The position numbers and the translations under genes were made by a program. Of a DNA stretch of 64,000 nt, positions 20,384-27,309 are shown piece after piece (the first letter of the stretch is position 1; each line of letters begins with the position of its first letter). Source of the stretch: an uncultured Clostridia bacterium. Lineage in GTDB: Bacteria > Bacillota > Clostridia > Oscillospirales > Ruminococcaceae. The notes below the pieces were generated by a model. It searched no databases. It was given only the letters and a program-made list of their open reading frames with translations, and had not been told where the DNA came from. Where the stretch lies: contig CANQXS010000004.1 of the NCBI GenBank assembly GCA_947627875.1, positions 80,041 to 144,040 of the forward strand, read 5' to 3'.

Positions 20384-20711
20384 CCGCTCATTGTAAAGGA
20401 AGACGGGACATACTATGAAATCTAACTCTGAACGGGCGCGGGAAAGATAGACTTTAACACCAAAGACGGAATTCTCTTTGGAGAAAGACGGCTTTATCGG
20501 CGCGCTGTATTACCCTGTGGTCGATAAATATCCCGGAATGGCTGTCATAATGTTCGGCGGAAGCGACGGCATCTACCCGCTCACAAGGCTTTTAGCCGAG
20601 CGGTATGTCACTCGGGGAATGACGTTCCTTGCGCTGGCGTATTGGAACGAGCCCGGTCTGCCGGACGCATTTGAAAAAACCGGCGTTCCGCAAAGAGATG
20701 TGGCGAGATAA
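20384..20711 (+). pseudogene. Decayed alpha/beta-hydrolase (BAAT/dienelactone-hydrolase-like) fragment
   Basis: Reading through defects gives PLIVKEDGTYYEI, two stops (TAA, TGA), GAGKIDFNTKDGILFG, a frameshift, then EKDGFIGALYYPV and KYPGMAVIMFGGSDG. The fragment stops after about 77 codons of the last frame, well before the nucleophile elbow of an acyl-CoA thioesterase/BAAT-type hydrolase. At least three lesions plus a missing C-terminal two thirds mark it as a remnant. The family call rests on the GGSDG/LALAYWNEPGLP pattern and is moderately confident. Confidence 0.65.
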
Positions 20712-20726
20712 ATTCCGCTTCGTCAA

Positions 20727-20758
20727 AAACACACCGAGCCTTTAAGCCCGGTGTGTTT
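20727..20758. terminator. Terminator of metY
   Basis: AAACACACCG and CGGTGTGTTT form a perfect 10-bp stem. On the reverse strand it is followed by TTTTTGACG, matching a Rho-independent terminator just beyond the metY stop. Confidence 0.85.
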
Positions 20759-20767
20759 CGCTTCATT

Positions 20768-22072
20768 TTACTCTATTGCCTTGAACGCTTCGTCGAGCGC
20801 GGCGATCAGGTCCTTTACGTTTTCGGTGCCTATCGACAGGCGGATCGTATTCGGCTTGATGCCCTGATCCAGCAGCTCCTCTTCGGTTAGCTGCGAGTGG
20901 GTCGTGCTCGCGGGGTGTATGACCAAAGACTTTACGTCGGCAACGTTGGCAAGCAGCGAGAAGATCGCGAGGTTGTCGATGAACTTTTGCGCCGTCGCGG
21001 CGTCCCCCTTGACCTCAAATGTGAAGATGGAGCCCGCCCCGTTGGGGAAGTATTTTTTATACAGCTTATGGCTCGGCTCGCTTTCGAGAGAGGGGTGATG
21101 CACCGCCTCAACCTGCGGGTGACGGTTAAGATACTCCACTATCTTCAGCGCGTTTTCGACGTGGCGCTCTACGCGCAGCGAGAGGGTCTCAAGCCCTTGC
21201 AGGAACAGAAACGCGTGGAAAGGCGAGAGGGTAGAGCCGGTGTCGCGGAGCAAGATCGCGCGGATATAGGTCACAAACGCTGCGGGACCGACCGCATCAG
21301 CAAAGGAAATGCCGTGGTAGCTCGGATTTGCCTCGGATATCCAAGGGTATTTGCCGGAAGCCTTCCAGTCAAAGTTTCCGCTGTCAACGATAACGCCGCC
21401 GATCGCGGTCCCGTGACCGCCGATAAACTTAGTCGCGGAGTGAACGACGATATCCGCGCCGTATTCTATCGGGCGAATGAGATAAGGCGTCGCAAAGGTC
21501 GAATCGATGACCAGCGGTATCCCGTGCTTATGCGCAACTGCGGCGACCGCCTCAATGTCGATGATATTCGAGTTGGGGTTGCCGAGCGTTTCAATGAATA
21601 TCGCCTTCGTGTTGTCCTGTATAGCCGCCTCAAATGAGCCTTCCTCGTCGGGGTCGACAAAGGTAGTGGTAATTCCGCTCGAAAGCGGGAGAGTGTGCGC
21701 CAGCAGATTGTAGGTACCGCCGTAAATTGTCTTGGAGGCAACGATATGTTCGCCGCTTCTTGCCAGCGCGCCTATGGTATAATTGATTGCCGCCGCGCCG
21801 GAAGCCGTCGCCAAAGCCGCAACTCCGCCTTCGAGCGAAGCTATGCGCTGCTCAAAAATGTCCTGAGTAGGGTTGGTAAGTCTTCCGTAGATGTTTCCCG
21901 CATCTTTAAGACCGAAACGGTCTGCCGCGTGCTGCGAATTGTGAAATACATAAGAGGTGGTCGCGTAAATCGGCACCGCTCTTGCGTCGGTTGCGGGGTC
22001 GGCCTGCTCCTGACCGATATGCAGCTGTCTGGTTTCAAAGCTCCAGTTCTTGGGGTCGTGAATGTTTGCCAT
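20768..22072 (-). CDS. metY: O-acetylhomoserine aminocarboxypropyltransferase (homocysteine synthase)
   Basis: PLP enzyme that joins O-acetylhomoserine with sulfide to make homocysteine, the direct sulfhydrylation route to methionine. At 434 residues it has MetY length. The N-terminus FETRQLHIGQEQADPATDAR, the motif NIYGRLTNPTQ and the PLP-lysine segment VHSATKFIGGHG are typical, and so is the C-terminal VIHPASTTHSQL. GCAGGAGG lies before the ATG. The gene faces away from an Rrf2-family regulator and is near cysK, forming a sulfur-amino-acid locus. A short ORF about 75 nt upstream may act as a leader peptide. Confidence 0.93.
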   Translation of the reverse strand: MANIHDPKNWSFETRQLHIGQEQADPATDARAVPIYATTSYVFHNSQHAADRFGLKDAGNIYGRLTNPTQDIFEQRIASLEGGVAALATASGAAAINYTIGALARSGEHIVASKTIYGGTYNLLAHTLPLSSGITTTFVDPDEEGSFEAAIQDNTKAIFIETLGNPNSNIIDIEAVAAVAHKHGIPLVIDSTFATPYLIRPIEYGADIVVHSATKFIGGHGTAIGGVIVDSGNFDWKASGKYPWISEANPSYHGISFADAVGPAAFVTYIRAILLRDTGSTLSPFHAFLFLQGLETLSLRVERHVENALKIVEYLNRHPQVEAVHHPSLESEPSHKLYKKYFPNGAGSIFTFEVKGDAATAQKFIDNLAIFSLLANVADVKSLVIHPASTTHSQLTEEELLDQGIKPNTIRLSIGTENVKDLIAALDEAFKAIE

Positions 22073-22148
22073 AATTTTATCCTCCTGCGGTTATGCCGCG
22101 TATAGTTTTGTTTTAACTTTAAAGTGTTTGATGTCGGGAATCAAGAGC

Positions 22149-22229
22149 TCAGCCGCACATTCGGTTCAGGCTCAGCAGCACCGAAAACGAAGTGCGGGAA
22201 ATATCCCTTCGGCAGGATTCTTTTTTCAC
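22149..22229 (-). CDS. Possible 26-residue leader peptide upstream of metY
   Basis: GTG at 22229 with AGAGGAGG 8 nt upstream opens a 26-codon frame ending TGA at 22149, about 75 nt before metY on the same strand. The peptide begins MKKESCRRDISR and ends LSLNRMCG, with two Cys codons and a Met-Cys pair just before the end. Placement and Shine-Dalgarno strength suggest it is translated. A role as a cysteine- or methionine-sensing leader is inference. No metY promoter or anti-terminator hairpin was clearly identified. Confidence 0.5.
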   Translation of the reverse strand: MKKESCRRDISRTSFSVLLSLNRMCG

Positions 22230-22312
22230 TGTTTTTGCCTCCTCTTTGATTGCAATATGATTACGGACTTCTGCCCGATGACCCTCCGATTTGAAATCCC
22301 GATTTGTTTCTC

Positions 22313-22341
22313 TTGAAAACCTACAAAATATATGTTATAAT
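22313..22341 (+). promoter_or_regulatory. Promoter of the Rrf2 regulator gene
   Basis: TTGAAA (22313-22318), 17-nt spacer, TATAAT (22336-22341), close upstream of AAAGGAGG and the ATG at 22372. Confidence 0.8.
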
Positions 22342-22371
22342 TAGGTTATGGACTTCAAAGGAGGTTTAACT

Positions 22372-22806
22372 ATGAAAATATCCACAAAGGGGCGCTATGC
22401 TCTGCGAATGCTTTTGGATTTGGCGGAGCACCGCAGCGAGGGCTATATCGCCCTGAAAGACATAGCCGAGCGCCAAGGGATCTCGAAAAAATATCTCGAA
22501 CAGATAGTTCCGATCCTTAACAGGTCTGACGTATTGAAAACCAACCGCGGGTATCAGGGCGGGTATATGCTCGCGAAGGACCCGTCGCAGTATACCGTCG
22601 GGGATATTCTCCGCCTTACCGAGGGCAGCCTCGCGCCGGTCTTCTGCACCGAATGCCCGGGCGACTGCAAAAGAAGCGCCGATTGCCCGACTCTTCCGGT
22701 CTGGCAGGGGCTTTACCGCGTCATCAACGAATATCTCGACGGGATAACGCTTCAGGATATTTCGGACAGTCACCGAGCACGCGGCGCGGACAGCTACGTT
22801 ATATAG
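22372..22806 (+). CDS. Rrf2-family transcriptional regulator (CymR/IscR-like)
   Basis: Winged-helix repressor of 144 residues. MKISTKGRYALRMLLDLA at the N-terminus and the recognition region KDIAERQGISKKYLEQI are diagnostic of Rrf2 proteins. Residues near 90-105 read CTECPGDCKRSADCP, a cysteine cluster in the place where IscR-type members bind an iron-sulfur cluster. Its place between divergent metY and convergent cysK suggests control of cysteine/sulfide metabolism, as for CymR, which in Bacillus works with CysK. The ATG at 22372 is chosen because AAAGGAGG precedes it; the upstream in-frame ATG at 22348 has no site and is nearly at the expected RNA start. Confidence 0.88.
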   Translation: MKISTKGRYALRMLLDLAEHRSEGYIALKDIAERQGISKKYLEQIVPILNRSDVLKTNRGYQGGYMLAKDPSQYTVGDILRLTEGSLAPVFCTECPGDCKRSADCPTLPVWQGLYRVINEYLDGITLQDISDSHRARGADSYVI

Positions 22807-22807
22807 T

Positions 22808-23202
22808 TGATAGTTTGATAGTTGTTAGTTGTTAGTAATTGTTTTTTCACCTTTAGAATCGCCGCCGCAAGGCGGCACCTTGAGACCAGCCACTAATAAC
22901 TAATTTCTAACAACTATTCGGAGTACATCGGTAAAAAAGCTGATAGTTAATAGTTTAATAGTTGTTAGTAATTGTTCGCCTCACCTTTAGAATCGCCGCC
23001 GCAAGGCGGCACCTTGAGACCAGCCACTAATAACTGATTTCTAACAACTATTCGGAGTACATCGGTAAAAAAGCTGATAGTTAATAGTTTAATAGTTGTT
23101 AGTAATTGTTCGCCTCACCTTTAGAATCGCCGCCGCAAGGCGGCACCTTGAGACTAGTCACTAATAACTAAACTCTAACAACTATTCGGAGTACATCGGT
23201 GT
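22808..23202. repeat. Tandem array of a 134-bp palindromic element, three copies, at the cysK 3' end
   Basis: The core GCCGCCGCAAGGCGGC recurs at 22861, 22995 and 23129, an exact 134-bp period. Within each unit AATAGTTGTTAG and CTAACAACTATT form terminal inverted arms around that core. Each unit also repeats TTCGGAGTACATCGGT, which is the last codons of cysK in reverse. The second and third units are nearly identical; the first has diverged at its left side. The stop codon of cysK lies inside an arm. No protein is encoded here. Confidence 0.9.
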
Positions 23203-24111
23203 GGAAAGATACCGCTCGCCTGTATCGGGGAGAAGGGCTACGATTATTTTGCCCTTGTTCTCGGGGCGCTTTGCAAGCTGTGTTGCGGCATAAACCGCCG
23301 CGCCCGAGGAAATTCCGACCAATAGCCCCTCTTTTCGCGCCAAAGTCCGACCGGTTTCAAAGGCTTCCTCGTTCTCCACCGCGATTATCTCGTCGTAAAC
23401 GCCTGTGTTCAGCGTATCGGGCACAAACCCCGCGCCGATCCCCTGAATCTTATGCGGTCCGGAGATGCCCTTTGAAAGAACGGGTGAGCCCGCCGGCTCG
23501 ACCGCGACTACCTTTATATTCGGGTTTTTGGACTTCAGATATTCCCCGACTCCGGTAACCGTTCCGCCCGTTCCCACGCCCGCGACGAAGATATCGACCT
23601 TGCCGTCGGTGTCCTCCCAAATTTCGGGACCGGTGGTTTTACGGTGGATATCCGGATTCGCGGGGTTGGTAAACTGGCTCGGGATAAAGCTGTTGGGCGT
23701 TGCTTCGGCGAGCTCCTGCGCCTTGGCTATTGCGCCTTTCATTCCCTTTGCGCCGTCGGTAAGAACGAGCTCGGCGCCGTAGGCTTTGAGAAGATTGCGC
23801 CGCTCAACGCTCATAGTCTCGGGCATTGTCAGAATGATTTTATATCCCCTCGCCGCCGCTGCTGCCGAAAGACCGATGCCGGTGTTGCCGCTCGTCGGTT
23901 CGATGATTACCGAATCCGGCTTCAAAAGCCCCTTAGCCTCGGCGTCGTCGAGCATCGCCTTGGCAATCCTGTCCTTAACGCTCCCCGCGGGGTTGAAGTA
24001 TTCGAGCTTGCCGTAAACCGTCGCGCCGAGCTCTTTTTCTTTGATATAGTTTGTGAGCTTTAAAAGTGGCGTTCTGCCTATCAGGTCGGTGATCCTGTCG
24101 TATGTTTTCAT
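23182..24111 (-). CDS. cysK: Cysteine synthase A (O-acetylserine sulfhydrylase)
   Basis: PLP enzyme making cysteine from O-acetylserine and sulfide. The 309-residue product shows [13 protein letters not shown], the PLP-lysine motif [15 protein letters not shown] (Lys about 42), the phosphate/substrate loop [12 protein letters not shown] and the [13 protein letters not shown] cofactor loop. The C-terminus YLSTPMYSE ends at a stop that is part of the adjacent 134-bp repeat. ATG at 24111 is preceded by ATAAGGAG; a 48-codon upstream extension in frame runs through the leader RNA and is rejected. It has its own promoter and a leader of about 120 nt, and converges with the Rrf2 gene. Confidence 0.94.
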   Translation of the reverse strand: MKTYDRITDLIGRTPLLKLTNYIKEKELGATVYGKLEYFNPAGSVKDRIAKAMLDDAEAKGLLKPDSVIIEPTSGNTGIGLSAAAAARGYKIILTMPETMSVERRNLLKAYGAELVLTDGAKGMKGAIAKAQELAEATPNSFIPSQFTNPANPDIHRKTTGPEIWEDTDGKVDIFVAGVGTGGTVTGVGEYLKSKNPNIKVVAVEPAGSPVLSKGISGPHKIQGIGAGFVPDTLNTGVYDEIIAVENEEAFETGRTLARKEGLLVGISSGAAVYAATQLAKRPENKGKIIVALLPDTGERYLSTPMYSE

Positions 24112-24240
24112 ATCGATTCGCTCCTTATAAAAGATTGATGTGAGTTTACTTCTGAATACGGCGGACATCGCCGGCATTTTAACGTTGTTTTCACAGTCTC
24201 CGCCTTCGCATTGTTTATAAAGCCTATCGGCAATATAGGT

Positions 24241-24269
24241 ATTATATCCTTGCAAACACCGTTTGTCAA
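24241..24269 (-). promoter_or_regulatory. Promoter of cysK
   Basis: TTGACA (24264-24269), 17-nt spacer, TATAAT (24241-24246). It leaves a leader of about 120 nt with a small GCCGGCGATGTCCGCCG-type hairpin but no recognised riboswitch. Confidence 0.85.
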
Positions 24270-24307
24270 GAACGAAAAATAAAAATCCGCTTTTTGAACA
24301 GTTACTA

Positions 24308-24336
24308 TTGACACTCGGGGCGCAAATATGTATAAT
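24308..24336 (+). promoter_or_regulatory. Promoter of the HD protein gene (and perhaps the metal module)
   Basis: Consensus TTGACA (24308-24313), 17-nt spacer, TATAAT (24331-24336), about 50 nt before the ATG. Confidence 0.85.
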
Positions 24337-24386
24337 ACATATAATGCTGATAGGTTTAATATTAGTACTAAAAGGAGAAGAGAAAA

Positions 24387-24959
24387 ATGTCGAAAGAATT
24401 GACGAGAAACGAAGCCTGGGAGCTCTTGTGCAAATGGAATAGTGAGCCGTTTCATTTAAAGCACGCCGTGACGGTCGAGGGCGTGATGAGGTATTTCGCG
24501 AATGAACTCGGGTATGCCGACGAAGCGGATTTTTGGGGCGTCGTCGGGCTTTTGCACGACCTTGATTTTGAAAAATTCCCCGAGGAGCACTGCATAAAGG
24601 AGCAGGAAATTCTCAGGGAATACGGCGCCGACGAGCGGCTTATTCACGCGGTCGCGAGCCACGGATATGGGCTCACGGTGGACATAAAACCCGAGCACGA
24701 GATGGAAAAGGTCCTCTACGCCGTTGACGAGCTGACGGGGCTTATAGGCGCGGTCGCTATTATGAGGCCTTCAAAGAGCGTGTCGGATTTAGAGCTGAAA
24801 TCGGTCAAGAAAAAGTATAAGACTCCGAATTTCGCGGCAGGCTGCTCAAGAGACGTCATAAACCGCGGCGCGGAAATGCTCGGCTGGGAGCCGGACGATT
24901 TGATCAGTCGGACGATACTTGCTATGAGAAGCTGCGAGGCGGAATATGAAAAGTTTTGA
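24387..24959 (+). CDS. HD-domain phosphohydrolase-like protein
   Basis: The 190-residue product has the HD-superfamily metal ligands in order: His in [12 protein letters not shown] (about 28), the His-Asp pair in [15 protein letters not shown] (about 57-58), a His in VASHGYG (about 94) and Asp in YAVDELTG. This subgroup is annotated as HDIG-type hydrolases, acting on nucleotides or phosphorylated metabolites; the substrate here is unknown. AAAAGGAG lies before the ATG. The DUF2318 lipoprotein gene starts 48 nt downstream on the same strand, so a shared transcript is possible, but no functional link is evident. Confidence 0.8.
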   Translation: MSKELTRNEAWELLCKWNSEPFHLKHAVTVEGVMRYFANELGYADEADFWGVVGLLHDLDFEKFPEEHCIKEQEILREYGADERLIHAVASHGYGLTVDIKPEHEMEKVLYAVDELTGLIGAVAIMRPSKSVSDLELKSVKKKYKTPNFAAGCSRDVINRGAEMLGWEPDDLISRTILAMRSCEAEYEKF

Positions 24960-25007
24960 AGGGGTATCGGGATCGGAGCAGTTATCGCTGAGTAAGAAGG
25001 AGCTGCT

Positions 25008-25487
25008 ATGAAAAGAAAATTGTTTTTGATGCTTGCGCTTGCTGCAATACTGACTGCCTGCGGCAGCGGATCGGCTTCGGAGGGGTCCTTGCCGAACGAG
25101 ACCGCAGCTGCTTCCGAAACCGTATCGGACGGTCTGACGATCCCGCTGGACAGCCTGAGCGCACAGCCTCTATTCATCGACTGGGAACAGGACGGCACGC
25201 CGATGCAGCTGATCGCGCTGCTTGACGGGGAACAGGTACGGCTGGCATACAACACCTGCCAGTCCTGCGCGGGTTCGCCCTACGCCTATTTCGAGTATAA
25301 GGACGGTATTTTGACCTGCCAGAACTGCGGCAATCAGTTCGGTCTGGATTCGGTCGGCGAGGTGGTCGGCGGCTGCAATCCTCTGCCCGTGGGCGAATCG
25401 TCTGTCGAGGGCGACTGCGTGGTGATCCCCGCCACAGAGCTCGAAGCCAACGCTTCCGCCTTTACTAACTGGAGAAAATTCTCATGA
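25008..25487 (+). CDS. DUF2318 lipoprotein with CxxC motifs (FtrD-like, metal binding)
   Basis: Lipoprotein of 159 residues. The signal ends in the lipobox LTACG, so Cys19-20 region is lipidated and the protein faces outside the membrane. The mature domain contains NTCQSCAGSP, LTCQNCGNQF and GGCNP, the cysteine pattern of DUF2318 (Fe-S-containing/FtrD-like) domains that bind metal or an iron-sulfur centre. AGAAGGAG precedes the ATG. The last four bases overlap the ATG of the HMA-SafE fusion gene (ATGA), indicating translational coupling and a shared metal-handling role. Confidence 0.8.
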   Translation: MKRKLFLMLALAAILTACGSGSASEGSLPNETAAASETVSDGLTIPLDSLSAQPLFIDWEQDGTPMQLIALLDGEQVRLAYNTCQSCAGSPYAYFEYKDGILTCQNCGNQFGLDSVGEVVGGCNPLPVGESSVEGDCVVIPATELEANASAFTNWRKFS

Positions 25488-26803
25488 GCGCGATCCGCAA
25501 AACCTGGCGCATAGAGGGTATGCACTGCCCGCACTGCGAGACGGCGGTGCGGCGCGCACTTATAGGCGTGTCGGGGCTTTCCGAGGTCAACGTGAGCTTC
25601 CCGAACGGAACGCTGACTGCGCTGTGGGACGAAAAGCAGTTGCAGGAAAAGGAGATCGACGCGCGTTTGCGGGAGGCCGGCTACGGTCTGATTTGCGGGA
25701 CAAAGCGCGCAGGGTGGCTGCGCGAGGTCCTAAGGCTGCTTTCGGCGCTCGCGGCGGCGGGGATTTTATACCTGCTGCTCACGCGGACTGCCGTTGCCGA
25801 CCTAATGCGCGCGTTCCCGACGGCTCGCGCAAGTATGGGACTGGGCGCGCTGTTTGCCGTGGGGCTGGCTACATCGCTGCATTGCGTGGCGATGTGCGGC
25901 GGTATCAACCTTGCTCAGAGCGCGGCTTCGGCTCAGCGCGGTGCGAAGCCGTCGCGGGCAAATATTCTCTATAATCTCGGACGCCTGTGCTCCTATACGC
26001 TGATAGGCGGCATCGTGGGTGCGTTGGGAACGGCGCTGAGCATCACCAATACCGCGAAGGCGGCGATTCAGATCTTTGCGGCGGCGTTTATGCTGTTAAT
26101 GGCGCTGAACCTGCTGGGCGGCTTCGCCGGACTGCGCAAGTTCACGTTCCGTCTGCCCGAAAGCTTGAGCAAACGGCTGTTATCGCGCTCCGTCGGGAAG
26201 TCCTCATTCGTCATCGGGCTGGCAAACGGTCTGATGCCCTGCGGTCCGTTGCAGGCGATGCAGGTCTGCGCGCTTTCTTCGGGCAGCTGGTGGCGGGGCG
26301 CGCTGTCTATGTGCTGCTTCTGCTTGGGTACGATCCCGCTGATGCTGGGCGTGGGACTGGTCAGCGGCAAGCTGAACAAGCGCTTCGCCAAACCGATGCG
26401 TTACGCCTCAGCCGCGCTGGTGCTCGCAATGGGCGTGAGTGCGCTGGCGAGCGGGTTGGCGCTGGCGGGCGCTGTAACTCCGGCTGCAAAACCAACGGGT
26501 GAAGACGGCGTGGCAATAGTGCAGGACGGTGTGCAGTACGTCCGCTCAGAGCTGGACTACGGAGGCTATCCCGTCATCACCGTGCAGGCGGGTATCCCTG
26601 TGGAATGGACGATCCACGCCGAAGAAGACCGCATCAACAGCTGCAACCACGAGATCTACATTCCCAAGTTTGACCTCAGCGTTACTCTGGAACCCGGCGA
26701 CAACCTGATCCGCTTTACCCCGGACACCGCGGGTTCGATACCCTATACCTGCTGGATGGGGATGATCCGCAGCACGATATATGTGACAGACGACGCGGCA
26801 TAA
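25484..26803 (+). CDS. HMA - SafE/TauE-type membrane - cupredoxin-like fusion protein
   Basis: Predicted copper (or other soft metal) transfer protein of 439 residues. The N-terminal HMA domain (about 1-70) has the metal motif GMHCPHCETA (Cys15, Cys18). A membrane domain (about 80-325) carries SafE/DsbD-like motifs SLHCVAMCGG and LANGLMPCGPLQAMQ, each placing a Cys in a helix. The external C-terminus (about 345-439) resembles a cupredoxin, with NSCNHEIYIP and a late YTCWMGM that could give His, Cys and Met ligands. The gene overlaps the DUF2318 gene by four bases. Three separate metal-binding modules in one chain suggest a relay from cytosol to outside; direction and metal are inferred. Confidence 0.82.
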   Translation: MSAIRKTWRIEGMHCPHCETAVRRALIGVSGLSEVNVSFPNGTLTALWDEKQLQEKEIDARLREAGYGLICGTKRAGWLREVLRLLSALAAAGILYLLLTRTAVADLMRAFPTARASMGLGALFAVGLATSLHCVAMCGGINLAQSAASAQRGAKPSRANILYNLGRLCSYTLIGGIVGALGTALSITNTAKAAIQIFAAAFMLLMALNLLGGFAGLRKFTFRLPESLSKRLLSRSVGKSSFVIGLANGLMPCGPLQAMQVCALSSGSWWRGALSMCCFCLGTIPLMLGVGLVSGKLNKRFAKPMRYASAALVLAMGVSALASGLALAGAVTPAAKPTGEDGVAIVQDGVQYVRSELDYGGYPVITVQAGIPVEWTIHAEEDRINSCNHEIYIPKFDLSVTLEPGDNLIRFTPDTAGSIPYTCWMGMIRSTIYVTDDAA

Positions 26804-26882
26804 AATGAAAACCGATGCAAAATCCGAACCCGTTGAAACAGCGGAATGACTTGAATCAACTGTCAAAAATTGAACGGACAGC

Positions 26883-27050
26883 TTAAATCACGAAGCCACA
26901 GCCTGCGGCAGGGCGTTTATAAGGCTTTATTATGCCGTCAGCCCGACGCTTGTAACGCTGTTCGGCAATTTAAAGTGCTTCAACCTATTCCGGAGAAGGA
27001 TTTTAGACGGATTTGTCGCAAAGCTCCAAAAATCGGCAAAATGGCGGTAG
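26883..27050 (+). pseudogene. C-terminal fragment of a CFI-box-CTERM-type protein
   Basis: The frame reads ATACGRAFIRLYYAVSPTL followed by VTLFGN and a basic tail to TAG at 27048. GRAFIRLYY-SPTL matches the CFI-box C-terminal region found at the ends of diverse clostridial proteins. There is no start codon, ribosome site or N-terminal domain, so this is a truncated tail. It overlaps the end of a fragment on the other strand, marking a recombination junction. The family call is moderate. Confidence 0.45.
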
Positions 27051-27307
27051 CTCTGCTCCTCCTCACTCCAGCTCGGATTCATCGAGATATTAAAGACGAC
27101 ATAAGGCAGAATATCGCCGGGAATCAGGTCGATAATTTTCACGGGGTCGGAGTTGTACCAGGTGTCGATATGCACGATCCACATCGGGCTTTCGGGTGAC
27201 ACGGGATGGCGCATTTTAGCGGTTTCTGCGGCTTTTGTCGGCACGCACATGCCCATTCAGATGCTCAGGCAAAGGAGGGCAGACGTAATATTTCTGATGA
27301 TTTTCAT
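27013..27307 (-). pseudogene. Broken glycoside hydrolase gene, GH98-like N-terminal fragment
   Basis: ATG at 27307 with GAGGAAAGG upstream encodes the signal-like MKIIRNITSALLCLSI, then an in-frame TGA at 27257-27259. The frame continues with PTKAAETAKMRHPVSPESP, MWIVHIDTWYNSDP and KIIDLIPGDILPYVVFNIS, a pattern like the start of GH98-type endoglycosidases. It runs out near 27013, where unrelated sequence begins. The loss of signal-peptide continuity and of most of the catalytic domain make it a pseudogene. It follows the GH63-type gene by only two bases, so both once formed a carbohydrate operon. Confidence 0.6.
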
Positions 27308-27309
27308 GG

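Noticed and set aside
22808..23202. Regular repeats that might be a CRISPR array
   Set aside because: The period is 134 bp with no short conserved repeat separated by unique spacers; whole units are near-identical and include part of cysK.
24112..24240. T-box or riboswitch in the cysK leader
   Set aside because: No T-box sequence, specifier stem or known aptamer blocks could be found; only a small hairpin.
24112..24255. N-terminal extension of cysK
   Set aside because: The 48 extra codons cover the leader RNA up to the promoter, while the ATG at 24111 has a proper ribosome site and matches the family N-terminus.
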